This document shows, one piece after another, positions 1 through 7,876 of a stretch of 26,155 nt of DNA (its first letter is position 1; each line of letters opens with the position of its first letter). This stretch comes from Fidelibacterota bacterium. GTDB taxonomy: Bacteria > Bipolaricaulota > Bipolaricaulia > Bipolaricaulales > Bipolaricaulaceae. The DNA lies in NCBI GenBank assembly GCA_024277405.1, contig JAJRVI010000138.1, positions 1-26,155 of the forward strand, given 5' to 3'. Made by a program: the position numbers and the translations under genes. The notes below the pieces were generated by a model, which was given only the letters and a program-made list of their open reading frames with translations, did no database searches and was not told the DNA's origin.

Positions 1-73
1 GCCGCACGGGGAAGTACTTCTTCAGCCCCCGCACCTCAAGCAGCACTCCTTCTCGCAAGCTCTCCACGGTCAT
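1..73 (-). CDS. dppF: Peptide ABC transporter ATP-binding protein, N-terminal fragment (DppF/OppF type)
   Basis: Partial gene running off the left edge. The 24 visible codons begin MTVESLREG and continue to LLEVRGLKKYFPVR, the usual N-terminal strand of OppF/DppF ATPases. It starts 10 nt after the dppD stop, with a purine-rich GGGAAGG just before the ATG. DppF pairs with DppD in a heterodimeric ATPase that drives uptake of di- or oligopeptides through an inner-membrane permease. The Walker motifs lie outside the window, so the call rests on the N-terminus plus its position after dppD. Confidence 0.8.
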   Translation of the reverse strand, partial: MTVESLREGVLLEVRGLKKYFPVR

Positions 74-83
74 CCTTCCCTCT

Positions 84-1064
84 TTAAGAGTAGAGCCAAC
101 AGGCGACGTCATGTTCGGGAGCGACCTCCTTGAGGGGCGGCATCTCCCGTCGGCAGATGTCCATGGTATAGGGGCACCGCGGGTTGAAGGGGCAGCCCGG
201 CGGCGCGTTCAGCGGATCGGGCACCACCCCCTTGATGGGCTCGAGCCGCTTCTTCTTCGTGGCCAAGGAGGGGATCGATTTCAGGAGCCCCTGGGTATAG
301 GGGTGCTTGGGCTCGTGGAAGATGGGGCGCACCTTCGCGTGCTCCACCACCTTCCCCAAGTACATCACCACTACTTCCTCGCACATCTCGGCCACGACCC
401 CCAGGTCGTGGGTGATGAGCATGATGGCGGCCTGGAACTTGCGCTTCAGGTCCTGCATCAGATCCAGGACCTGGGCCTGGATCGTCACGTCCAAGGCGGT
501 GGTAGGCTCATCGGCGATGAGCAGGGACGGGTTGCAGGAAAGGGCCATGGCGATCATCGCGCGCTGGCGCATGCCCCCCGAGAGCTGGTGCGGGTACTCG
601 TCCACCCGCTGCTCCGGCTCCGGGATCCCCACCTGTCGGAGCATCTCGATCGCCTTCTTTTTGGCCTCCTTCTTGGATACCTTCTGGTGGAGCATGATCG
701 CCTCCATGATCTGGTACCCGATGGTGAACACGGGGTTCAGGGACGTCATGGGTTCCTGGAAGATCATGGCGATCTCTTTCCCGCGGATGGACCGGTACTC
801 CCTGCCCTTGGGGTTGAGCTTGTGGAGTTCGACCGCCTTCCCGTCCTTGTAGAAGAGGATCTCCCCCGCCACGATCTTCCCCGGGGGCATGGGCACGAGG
901 CCCATGATGGAGAGAGCGGTCACCGATTTGCCGCAGCCGGACTCCCCCACCACGCCCAAGGTCTGCTCGGGCTCGATGGCGAAGGACACCCCGTCTACGG
1001 CCTTCACCACCCCGTCTTCGGTGTAGAAATAGGTTTTCAGCCCCTTCAGTTCTATCAGGGGCAC
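84..1064 (-). CDS. dppD: Di/oligopeptide ABC transporter ATP-binding protein (DppD/OppD)
   Basis: A 326-residue ATPase energising peptide import at the cytoplasmic face of the inner membrane. Visible motifs: Walker A GESGCGKS (about 40-47), Q-loop IFQEP (Q103), signature LSGGMRQR (161-168), Walker B LLIADE (181-186) and switch histidine in LITHD (H219). The C-terminus has the oligopeptide-transporter extension GCPFNPRCPYTMDICRR, whose cysteines are typical of DppD/OppD. The start is GTG with a strong AGGAGG six bases upstream; it lies 15 nt after the secG stop, so secG, dppD and dppF probably form one transcript. Substrate (dipeptide, oligopeptide or another small solute) cannot be decided from the ATPase. 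No permease or binding-protein gene is visible. Confidence 0.93.
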   Translation of the reverse strand: MPLIELKGLKTYFYTEDGVVKAVDGVSFAIEPEQTLGVVGESGCGKSVTALSIMGLVPMPPGKIVAGEILFYKDGKAVELHKLNPKGREYRSIRGKEIAMIFQEPMTSLNPVFTIGYQIMEAIMLHQKVSKKEAKKKAIEMLRQVGIPEPEQRVDEYPHQLSGGMRQRAMIAMALSCNPSLLIADEPTTALDVTIQAQVLDLMQDLKRKFQAAIMLITHDLGVVAEMCEEVVVMYLGKVVEHAKVRPIFHEPKHPYTQGLLKSIPSLATKKKRLEPIKGVVPDPLNAPPGCPFNPRCPYTMDICRREMPPLKEVAPEHDVACWLYS

Positions 1065-1079
1065 CTCAGGCCTCCTCGT

Positions 1080-1304
1080 TCACGGGACCATGGCCACGGC
1101 CAGGCCCAGGAGGAAGAAGAGTGTCCCCAGGACCCCGATGGCGATCTTCCGGGGGTCCTTGGAGGTATCCCGCCCGAAGACGGTGGTGGACATGCCGCCG
1201 CCGAACCCGCCCCCCAGGGCCGCGTGTTCCGACATGTGCCAGAGCACGAGCCCGATCAGGGCCAAGCTGTCCAAAAAGAAAAGGACCATCAAGAAGGTCT
1301 TCAT
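1080..1304 (-). CDS. secG: Preprotein translocase subunit SecG
   Basis: A 74-residue protein with two hydrophobic segments (about 2-22 and 53-72) separated by a Gly-rich loop GGGFGGGMSTTVFGR, the SecG hallmark. SecG is the small accessory subunit of the SecYEG channel and helps the SecA cycle. The length matches the family. The ATG at 1304 has GGAG about 10 nt upstream and lies about 15 nt from the predicted transcription start. Much longer reading frames extend upstream in the same frame, but they have no SecG-like content and would cover the promoter, so the short start is chosen. It is the first gene of the secG-dppD-dppF transcript. Confidence 0.88.
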   Translation of the reverse strand: MKTFLMVLFFLDSLALIGLVLWHMSEHAALGGGFGGGMSTTVFGRDTSKDPRKIAIGVLGTLFFLLGLAVAMVP

Positions 1305-1325
1305 CCCGTCACGCTCCGAAAAGGC

Positions 1326-1354
1326 ATTATAAGCGGACGAGCACCGGTTTCCAA
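1326..1354 (-). promoter_or_regulatory. Sigma-70-type promoter for secG-dppD-dppF
   Basis: Read on the minus strand: -35 TTGGAA (1354-1349), a 17-nt spacer, then a perfect -10 TATAAT (1331-1326). The predicted start near 1318 gives a leader of about 15 nt that holds the secG ribosome binding site. It is the best consensus promoter in the window. It lies in the divergent gap between secG and the glycosyltransferase. Confidence 0.75.
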
Positions 1355-1418
1355 GCACGCAATGACAAATTGGTGCGGTTCCCCCCTTGAGCTTGGGCGG
1401 CCCGCCGGTAGCCTGTGA

Positions 1419-2720
1419 ATGCCCATGGCAACGGTCGTCATCGTGGGGGCCCATTTGGGATACGACCTGAAGCGGGTCCCCCTGGGAGGGGGCGGGGCGG
1501 TGGGAGCTGCCCTCGTCTCCCACTGGGCACGGGAGGGCCCCTTCGACCTCATCGTCATCGGTTCGGGCCCGATTCCGCCCCCGGGGGGCGTCCGTTATCA
1601 CCGTATCGCCTGGCGGGTGCCCGGGGAGCCCGATGTCCCCAGCTCCCTCTCGGTACGGGGGTACGCGTCCTTCTGCGTCCAGTTCGCCCGCGGGGCCACG
1701 GAGTATCTCCGCCGCCTCGCCGCGGAGATGGACCCCACCGGGATCTGCGTGGTGCACAATGACGTCTCCGAGGGTCCGGATTTCGCCGCCATCCGCGCGC
1801 TCGGCCTCCGGCAGGTCGGTATCTTCCACGTGGACGTGGTGGATTACGTGGCCCATATCTACCTCCGGGGAGCGGTATCCGCCCCCATGCTGGCGCGGGC
1901 CTACCGGGGCCTCCGGCGGGCCAGGGTCCATCGGCTCCTTCCCCTGATCGGCCGCTTGATATTCGAGCAGCAGCAGGAGTGCGTGCGTCACTGCGACCTC
2001 CTGGTGGTCCCCTCGCGGGGGATGGCCGGGGTGCTCGAGCGTTCCTATCCCGCCGCCCGGGGGAAGGTGCGGGTCGTCCCGTGGGGTGCCATCGTGGACC
2101 CCCCTGCGGAAGGGGAGGAACTCCCCGACATCCGGGCCCGCTATGGGATCGGGCGTGATACCCCGGTCATCGTCACCTTGAGCCGCATATCGCCGGAGAA
2201 GGGGCAGGACCTCCTCCTCCGGGCCCTGCGGATCTGGGACCGGAGGAAGCGCCGGAAGCTCGTCCTCTTCGTGTGCGGAGCGCCGGCCTTCATGCATGGG
2301 CGCCGCTACCTGGGAAGGCTCCGGCGCCTCGCCTGGGGCCTGCGGCGTGTGGAGGTGCACTTCCCCGGGTACGTCGCCGCACGGGAGAAACAGGGGTTCC
2401 TCAGGGCCGCGGACCTCTACGTCTTCCCCTCGCGGCACGAGTCCTACGGCCTCACCCTGGCCGAGGCCCTGGCGGCGGGGCTACCCGTCCTCACCACCGA
2501 TCACCGTTCCGCCCGCGATCTCGTGCGCCCGGAATTCGGGCTGGTGGTGCGGCCGCGCCCCCGGGACCTCTACCGGGGCCTGGTGGAGCTCCTCTCGGAC
2601 CCGGGGAGGCTCCGTGACATGGGAGAGAGGGCCCGGGAGTTCTCGGCCTCCCTGCGGTTCGACCGGGCCGCCCGGACCCTCGCTTCCCTGATCCGTTCCC
2701 TCTTGACCACGGCGCGCTAA
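1419..2720 (+). CDS. GT4-family glycosyltransferase
   Basis: A 433-residue GT-B glycosyltransferase. The N-terminal half is the acceptor domain. The C-terminal half shows the nucleotide-sugar domain: SRISPEKGQD (255-264) and the retaining E-x7-E motif in HESYGLTLAEA (E341 and E349), followed by GLPVLTTDH. These define GT4 enzymes that transfer a sugar from an activated donor to a lipid, polysaccharide or small acceptor. The exact substrate cannot be read. Two in-frame ATGs lie two codons apart (1419 and 1425) and neither has a strong Shine-Dalgarno sequence; the upstream one is given. It is divergent from secG and upstream of pyrG and the lpt genes, so a role in envelope glycan synthesis is plausible but inferred. 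Confidence 0.85.
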   Translation: MPMATVVIVGAHLGYDLKRVPLGGGGAVGAALVSHWAREGPFDLIVIGSGPIPPPGGVRYHRIAWRVPGEPDVPSSLSVRGYASFCVQFARGATEYLRRLAAEMDPTGICVVHNDVSEGPDFAAIRALGLRQVGIFHVDVVDYVAHIYLRGAVSAPMLARAYRGLRRARVHRLLPLIGRLIFEQQQECVRHCDLLVVPSRGMAGVLERSYPAARGKVRVVPWGAIVDPPAEGEELPDIRARYGIGRDTPVIVTLSRISPEKGQDLLLRALRIWDRRKRRKLVLFVCGAPAFMHGRRYLGRLRRLAWGLRRVEVHFPGYVAAREKQGFLRAADLYVFPSRHESYGLTLAEALAAGLPVLTTDHRSARDLVRPEFGLVVRPRPRDLYRGLVELLSDPGRLRDMGERAREFSASLRFDRAARTLASLIRSLLTTAR

Positions 2721-2722
2721 GT

Positions 2723-2741
2723 CGGGGAACGCCGATCCCCG
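2723..2741 (+). terminator. Possible hairpin terminator after the glycosyltransferase
   Basis: CGGGGA and TCCCCG form a 6-bp stem with a 7-nt loop, starting just after the glycosyltransferase stop. There is no T tract, so this is a weak candidate that could be an attenuating or transcript-stabilising hairpin. Confidence 0.3.
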
Positions 2742-2786
2742 GGGCCCCGCTGTGCCCCCTTCCCACCCACCGCTTATCCCGGCCTT

Positions 2787-2816
2787 TTGTACGGCAGGAA
2801 GGTTTGCGATTAGAAT
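2787..2816 (+). promoter_or_regulatory. Predicted promoter of pyrG-lptC-lptB, possibly leaderless
   Basis: TTGTAC (2787-2792), an 18-nt spacer, then TAGAAT (2811-2816). Only 7 nt separate the -10 hexamer from the GTG start of pyrG at 2824, so transcription would begin at or next to the start codon. No Shine-Dalgarno sequence occurs at a normal distance; the AGGAAGG at about 2796 is more than 20 nt away. Confidence 0.5.
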
Positions 2817-2823
2817 AGCCCGC

Positions 2824-4419
2824 GTGGGAAAATTCATCTTCATCACCGGCGGGGTGCTTTCCGGCCTCGGGAAGGGAGTGGTCGCGGCCTCACTCGGTTA
2901 CCTCCTGAAGTCCCGCGGTTACAGGGTCACCCTCCAGAAGATCGACCCCTACCTGAACGTGGACGCGGGCACCATGAACCCATATGAGCACGGCGAGGTA
3001 TTCGTCACCGCCGATGGCAAGGAGTGCGACCTCGACATCGGCCGCTACGAGCGTTTCCTCCACCAGGATCTCTCGGCCTCCAACTACCTCACCACCGGCC
3101 AGGTCTACTGGAACGTCATCCAACGTGAGCGCCGCGGTGATTACCTGGGGAAGACGGTCCAGATCATCCCCCACATCACGGAGGAGATAAAACGCCTCAT
3201 CCGGAGGCCGGTGGAGGAGAGCGGGGCGGAGATCGGGATCGTGGAGGTCGGGGGCACCGTGGGCGATATCGAGGGCCTCCCCTACCTCGAGGCCCTGCGC
3301 CAGCTCCGGGATGAACTCCCCCGCGAGGACACCTGCTTCGTACACCTCACCTATATCCCCCTCCTTTCCACCACCGGGGAGCTCAAGACCAAACCCACCC
3401 AACACTCGGTGAAGGAGCTCAGGGAGGTGGGGATACAGCCGGACTTCATCGTCGCCCGGACCCACCTCCCCCTCACCCCGGACATCCGGCGCAAGATCTC
3501 CCTCTTCTGCGACGTGCCACCGGAGCACGTGATCGAGGACCGCGATCTCCCCTCCATCTACGAGGTACCCCTCGCCCTGGAAGCGGAGGCGTTCCCCCAC
3601 CGCATATTGGACGTGCTCTCCCTCCCCGCCCGACCCGCCGATCTCACCGCGTGGGAGGATTTCGTGGAACGGCTCGTGAGGGCGGACAAACCCGTGAGGA
3701 TCGGCATCGTGGGGAAATACGTGGAGCTCCACGATGCCTACATATCCATCATCGAGGCCTTCCAGCACGCGGGGGCGGCGTTGGGGACGAGGGTGGAGAT
3801 CTCCTGGATCCCCTCGGCGGCGGTGGAGGAGGACATCGGGGTGCTGCGGGGGCTGGCGGGGATCCTCGTCCCGGGCGGCTTCGGGGAGCGAGGGGTAGAG
3901 GGGAAGATCCTGGCCGCCGATTACGCCCGCCGCGAGGGGATCCCCTATTTCGGGATCTGTCTGGGGATGCAGGTGGCGGTGATCGCCTTCGCCCGTTACG
4001 CCGCCGGGCTCCCCGACGCCAACTCCACCGAGTTCGACCCCGACACCCCCCATCCCGTGATCGACCTCCTCCCCGAACAGCGCCATCTCCGCGCGAAGGG
4101 GGGGACCATGCGCCTCGGTGCCTACCCCGCCATCCTGAAGGAGGGCTCCAGGGTCCGGGGGATCTACGGGTCCGGGGAGATCTCCGAGCGCCACCGGCAC
4201 CGCTACGAGTTCAACCTCGACTACCTAGAGGCGCTCGGGCGCGCGGGGCTGGAGGCGAGCGGGCTGTCCCCCGACGGGAGGCTCGTGGAGATCGTGGAGC
4301 TCTCGGGACATCCGTGGTACATCGGGGTCCAGTTCCACCCCGAGTACACCTCGCGTCCCTTGCGCCCCCATCCCCTGTTCGTAGATTTCGTGAGGATATG
4401 CGCCGAGCGTTCATCCTGA
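2824..4419 (+). CDS. pyrG: CTP synthase
   Basis: A 531-residue enzyme converting UTP to CTP with ATP and glutamine. The N-terminal synthetase domain starts with KFIFITGGVLSGLGKG, the conserved P-loop region, followed by KIDPYLNVDAGTMNP. The C-terminal glutaminase domain has the nucleophile in GICLGMQ (C379) and the His/Glu pair in QFHPEYTS (H505, E507). Length is normal for PyrG. The frame is open upstream, but family alignment from memory and loss of similarity before VGKFIF place the start at the GTG at 2824. The 3' end overlaps lptC by 22 nt, so pyrimidine nucleotide supply and envelope export genes are co-transcribed. Confidence 0.96.
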   Translation: MGKFIFITGGVLSGLGKGVVAASLGYLLKSRGYRVTLQKIDPYLNVDAGTMNPYEHGEVFVTADGKECDLDIGRYERFLHQDLSASNYLTTGQVYWNVIQRERRGDYLGKTVQIIPHITEEIKRLIRRPVEESGAEIGIVEVGGTVGDIEGLPYLEALRQLRDELPREDTCFVHLTYIPLLSTTGELKTKPTQHSVKELREVGIQPDFIVARTHLPLTPDIRRKISLFCDVPPEHVIEDRDLPSIYEVPLALEAEAFPHRILDVLSLPARPADLTAWEDFVERLVRADKPVRIGIVGKYVELHDAYISIIEAFQHAGAALGTRVEISWIPSAAVEEDIGVLRGLAGILVPGGFGERGVEGKILAADYARREGIPYFGICLGMQVAVIAFARYAAGLPDANSTEFDPDTPHPVIDLLPEQRHLRAKGGTMRLGAYPAILKEGSRVRGIYGSGEISERHRHRYEFNLDYLEALGRAGLEASGLSPDGRLVEIVELSGHPWYIGVQFHPEYTSRPLRPHPLFVDFVRICAERSS

Positions 4420-5024
4420 CCTTCGTCCTGGGACTGGCGTTCGCCTCCCTCGCGGAGCGGGTGGAGGTGGAGCGCCCCTGGCTCTCGGCCTACGACGCCG
4501 AGGGGAACCTGGTGTGGGAGCTCCGGGCGGCGGCCATCCGGGGGACGGGGGAGGGGTGGGTGGCGGAGGAGGTCGTGGCTTACCTCTACGGCGGCGGAGC
4601 CCTCCTGGTGACGGCCCACATCCCGGAGGTGACCGCGGACCCCGGGGGCCTCGAGTGGCGCGCCGCCGGCGGCGTGACGGGCGAAGGGGAGGGTTTTTCC
4701 TTCACCGCGGGGGACGCGCGGTGGGCGCAGGGGAAGCTCACCTTGACGGAGGTTCGTTTCACATCGGGTAAGCTCGAGCTCAGGGCGACGAGGGCCTCCT
4801 GGGAGCCCGGGGGCGTCTGGCGGCTGCTGGGGGTCGAGGCGAGCTTCGGGGAGTGGGAGCTCGAGTTCGCGGAGGGCATCTACGATCAGACGTTGCGGAC
4901 CCTGGAGATACCCCGGGGCCTCACGGCCCGGGGGTGGGGGTGGGAGGTCGTGGCCGACGGGGCGAAGGTGGATGTGGACGGCGAGCACGTGACGCTGTGG
5001 GGGGTGCGGGTTGGCCCGGCTTGA
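4398..5024 (+). CDS. lptC: LptC-like periplasmic LPS-export protein
   Basis: A 208-residue protein with an N-terminal membrane anchor or signal (about 1-18, MRRAFILTFVLGLAFASLA) followed by a beta-rich region with repeated strand patterns such as LSAYDAEGNLVWELRA and FTAGDARWAQGKLTL, typical of the LptC/OstA fold. LptC links the LptBFG pump in the inner membrane to the LptA bridge. The call rests on this pattern plus its direct overlap (14 nt) with lptB; sequence similarity alone would be weak. It overlaps pyrG by 22 nt. It might combine LptC and LptA roles, since no separate lptA is seen. GAGGAT precedes the ATG very closely. Confidence 0.72.
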   Translation: MRRAFILTFVLGLAFASLAERVEVERPWLSAYDAEGNLVWELRAAAIRGTGEGWVAEEVVAYLYGGGALLVTAHIPEVTADPGGLEWRAAGGVTGEGEGFSFTAGDARWAQGKLTLTEVRFTSGKLELRATRASWEPGGVWRLLGVEASFGEWELEFAEGIYDQTLRTLEIPRGLTARGWGWEVVADGAKVDVDGEHVTLWGVRVGPA

Positions 5025-5724
5025 GGCCCTGGGGCTCACCAAGCGGTTCGGTCGGCGCCTCGTCGTCGCCAACCTCTCCCTCGCGTTCGAGTCCGGAAAG
5101 GTGACAGGGCTTCTGGGGCCGAACGGGGCGGGGAAGACCACGACCTTCTACCTCCTGGTCGGGTTCCTGCGGGCCGACTCCGGGGAGGTCCTGCTCGACG
5201 GGAGGAAGATCCACCACCTGCCCTTCTTCCGACGGGCGAAGCTCGGCCTCCAGTACCTGCCCCAGGAACCCTCGGTTTTCTCGCACACCAACGTGGAGGG
5301 GAACATCCGCCTCGCCCTGGAGGGCGCGGGACGTCGTTGGGACGGGGAGGTGGATGCGATCCTCGATGAGCTCGGGCTTCGGGGGCTACTGCGCCGCCCG
5401 GCCCTCGCCCTCTCGGCGGGGGAGCGGCGCCGGGTGGAGATCGCCCGTGCCCTGGTCACCGAGCCGGTGTTCCTGCTCCTGGACGAGCCCTTCACCGGGA
5501 TCGACCCCCTCACCATCGCCGAACTCCAGAAGCTTTTGGGCGAACTCGCCCGCCGCGGGATCGGGGTGGTGATCACCGACCACAACGTGCGCGATGCCCT
5601 GCGGATCACGTCCTTCGCCTACCTCATCCACGAGGGACGCATCATCGCTCGGGGGGCGCCGGAGACGTTGCTGGATGATCCCCTGGCCAGGCGGTATTAC
5701 CTGGGCGCGGATTTCTCGCTCTGA
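5011..5724 (+). CDS. lptB: LPS export ABC transporter ATP-binding protein LptB
   Basis: A 237-residue ABC ATPase. Motifs: Walker A GPNGAGKT (36-43), Q-loop YLPQEPSVF (about 81-89), signature LSAGE (133-137), Walker B FLLLDEPF (153-160) and switch histidine in ITDHNV. The combination of LPQEPSVF, the atypical LSAGE signature, FTGIDP and the C-terminal YYLG is characteristic of LptB. LptB powers lipopolysaccharide extraction from the inner membrane with LptF and LptG, which are not in the window. Start is TTG at 5011, inside the lptC 3' end, giving MARLEALGLTKRFG; the overlap suggests translational coupling. Confidence 0.93.
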   Translation: MARLEALGLTKRFGRRLVVANLSLAFESGKVTGLLGPNGAGKTTTFYLLVGFLRADSGEVLLDGRKIHHLPFFRRAKLGLQYLPQEPSVFSHTNVEGNIRLALEGAGRRWDGEVDAILDELGLRGLLRRPALALSAGERRRVEIARALVTEPVFLLLDEPFTGIDPLTIAELQKLLGELARRGIGVVITDHNVRDALRITSFAYLIHEGRIIARGAPETLLDDPLARRYYLGADFSL

Positions 5725-5743
5725 CCGCCGTGGGAGGTCTGGG

Positions 5744-7876
5744 ATGGGGGGACATACGGGCCGCTGGGCGAAGGCGCTCGCGCTCATCCTGGGATATGTG
5801 GCGTGCTGGGTTCCGGCGGCGCCCGTCTCCACTCACGCCACGCTGATCAACCCCGAGACCGATCTGGAATACCTCGGGGCCTTCCGGCTGCCCGATGAGG
5901 CCTCGAACGGCACCTCCTGGTCCTACGGTGGATACGGGATGTGCTACCGCCCCACCGGCGATCCCACCGGGCCCGATGACGGGTTCCCGGGGTCCCTCTT
6001 CAGCATAGGCCACCCGTATCGGGGCTATGTCTCCGAGTTCAGCATCCCCCCGCCGGTCATATCCCCGGACAGGGACGTGAGCGACCTCCCCATCGCCCGC
6101 ACCCTCCAGCCCTTCGCCGATGTGACCGGCGGGCGTCAGACCGGGGGGCTCACCGGGACGGTCCTGGGGGACATCCAGTACTACCCCCGCCAGGGGGGGC
6201 AGCTCAGGGACAAGCTTTATTGGGTCATGTACGAGTACTACCTCCCCGAGGCGGACGCCGCCTGGCACGGCTGGTGCGAGGTCGACCTCTCGGACCCGCG
6301 GCCCCAGGGCACGTGGAGGCTCGACGACTTCCCCGCCGCGGCCACCAGCCGGTACCTGTTCGATATCCCCACCGCGTGGGCGTACCGCTACACCCCGGGC
6401 CTGTACCTCGCCGCGGGGCGTTTCCGGATCGTGAACGGGGGCAGCTGGGGCCCGGCCCTGTACGCCTTCGGCCCGTGGGTCGACGGCAACCCCCCGCCTC
6501 CGGGACGCGCCCTCACCGCCGTGGAATTATTGAAATACGACGAGGATCATCCCCTGCGGGACTTCAGCAACTCGGACGTGTGGAGCGACGGGGCGTGGCT
6601 CACCGTGGGGGCTAAGGCCGCCGTCATCTTCGTGGGCACCAAGGCCCTGCGCACCCGCGCGAGCGGGCTGGAGTATTACGGCGAGCCGGGGGTCGACGGG
6701 TGCGGATACAAGGGCTATCACGGCGAACCGTACTTCGGGGCCATACTGTTCTACGACCCGGAGCTCCTGGGGGAGGTGGCCCGGGGGAACCTGGAACCCC
6801 ACGAGGTACAGCCGTACGCGGTGTTCACCTTCGAGGATAAGCTGTTCCGCCGGGGGTGCCGCCGCTCCATCCTCGGGGGAGCGGCCTACGACCGCGAGCA
6901 CCACCTCCTCTACGTCGTCGAACTCCACGCCGATGGCCACTACGAACGCAGGCCCATCGTCCACGTGTTCCGGGTGGTGGACCGTTCCCGTGAGCCGGAC
7001 CTCACACCGCCCTCTCCACCCCGAAATCTCCGCGTGTACGGGCTCTCCCCCACCGCGGTGACCCTCCGGTGGGACCCGGCCACGGACGACGTGCACCTGG
7101 TGGGGTACATCGTGTACCGGGATGGGGAACCCATCGCCATCACGGTGGATACCTCCTTCACCGACGAGGTGGTCAACCCCGCCGCCACCTACACCTACAC
7201 CGTGCGGGCCTGGGACGCCCGCACCAACATGAGCGAACCCGTCTCCATGGAGGTGACGACCCCGCCGGGCGGGGACGCCCGGCCCCCCATCATCTCGCAC
7301 GTCCGCGTCGCCGGGATAACGCCGACGGGGGCGACATTGACCTGGCACACCGATGAGCCCGCCGTCACCCGCCTCGTCTACGGCCCCCGGGGAGGCACGA
7401 TGGGGGTCCTCGTCGACCCCGCTCCCGTCACCGAGCACTCCGTCTCCCTCACCGGGCTCGTCCCGGGCCGCGAGTACGTGTGCGAGATCTCCGCCACCGA
7501 TGCCGCGGGTAACACCCGCACCCATGCCCGGGTGGCGTTCGTCACCCCCTACCCCGGGAGACCCGGGGGATTCGCCCCCGTGTTGAACGGGATCGGGGCC
7601 AAGCGGGTTTACGAGGGGGAGACGCTGTGTTTCACCGTGAGCGCCGAGGATCGGGACAGCGAGAAGCTCTCGTTCAGCGCCGATGGGCTTCCCCTGGGGG
7701 CACGCTTCGATCCCGCTACCGGCAGGTTCACCTGGACCCCGAAGCCCGGCGATGCCGGGATCTACCGGGTGAAGTTCACGGTGAGCGATGGCGTGTTCAC
7801 CGATACCGAGGAGGTCACGATCTTCGTCCGTCGGGCGGAGCCCACGGGGGAGCTCAGGGCGAGCGGCGAACGATGA
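5744..7876 (+). CDS. Secreted fibronectin type III / Ig-fold multidomain protein
   Basis: A 710-residue exported protein starting at an ATG with GGGAGGT five bases upstream. A signal peptide covers about residues 1-31. Residues 32-420 form a region I do not recognise, rich in Gly, Tyr and Trp, that reads like a beta-propeller or lectin-like fold (LEYLGAFRLPDEA, SDVWSDGAWLTVGAKAAV). Then come two fibronectin III-like domains (about 422-508 and 512-602, with LRWDPATDDVHLVGYIVYRDG and LTWHTDEPAVTRLVYG). A cadherin-like putative Ig domain follows (about 609-700, LSFSADGLPLGARFDPATG). There is no sortase signal or C-terminal anchor. It lies 19 nt after lptB and may share its transcript. A role in surface adhesion or polysaccharide binding is inference. 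It ends convergent with, and overlapping, nfeD by 23 nt. Confidence 0.85.
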   Translation: MGGHTGRWAKALALILGYVACWVPAAPVSTHATLINPETDLEYLGAFRLPDEASNGTSWSYGGYGMCYRPTGDPTGPDDGFPGSLFSIGHPYRGYVSEFSIPPPVISPDRDVSDLPIARTLQPFADVTGGRQTGGLTGTVLGDIQYYPRQGGQLRDKLYWVMYEYYLPEADAAWHGWCEVDLSDPRPQGTWRLDDFPAAATSRYLFDIPTAWAYRYTPGLYLAAGRFRIVNGGSWGPALYAFGPWVDGNPPPPGRALTAVELLKYDEDHPLRDFSNSDVWSDGAWLTVGAKAAVIFVGTKALRTRASGLEYYGEPGVDGCGYKGYHGEPYFGAILFYDPELLGEVARGNLEPHEVQPYAVFTFEDKLFRRGCRRSILGGAAYDREHHLLYVVELHADGHYERRPIVHVFRVVDRSREPDLTPPSPPRNLRVYGLSPTAVTLRWDPATDDVHLVGYIVYRDGEPIAITVDTSFTDEVVNPAATYTYTVRAWDARTNMSEPVSMEVTTPPGGDARPPIISHVRVAGITPTGATLTWHTDEPAVTRLVYGPRGGTMGVLVDPAPVTEHSVSLTGLVPGREYVCEISATDAAGNTRTHARVAFVTPYPGRPGGFAPVLNGIGAKRVYEGETLCFTVSAEDRDSEKLSFSADGLPLGARFDPATGRFTWTPKPGDAGIYRVKFTVSDGVFTDTEEVTIFVRRAEPTGELRASGER

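Noticed and set aside
111..1418. Long plus-strand open frame opposite dppD and secG
   Set aside because: It is a GC-driven shadow of dppD: high in Gly, His, Arg and Pro with no domain pattern, while the opposite strand carries all ABC motifs.
2890..4200. Long minus-strand open frame opposite pyrG
   Set aside because: Shadow of CTP synthase; composition is not protein-like and it has no recognisable motif.
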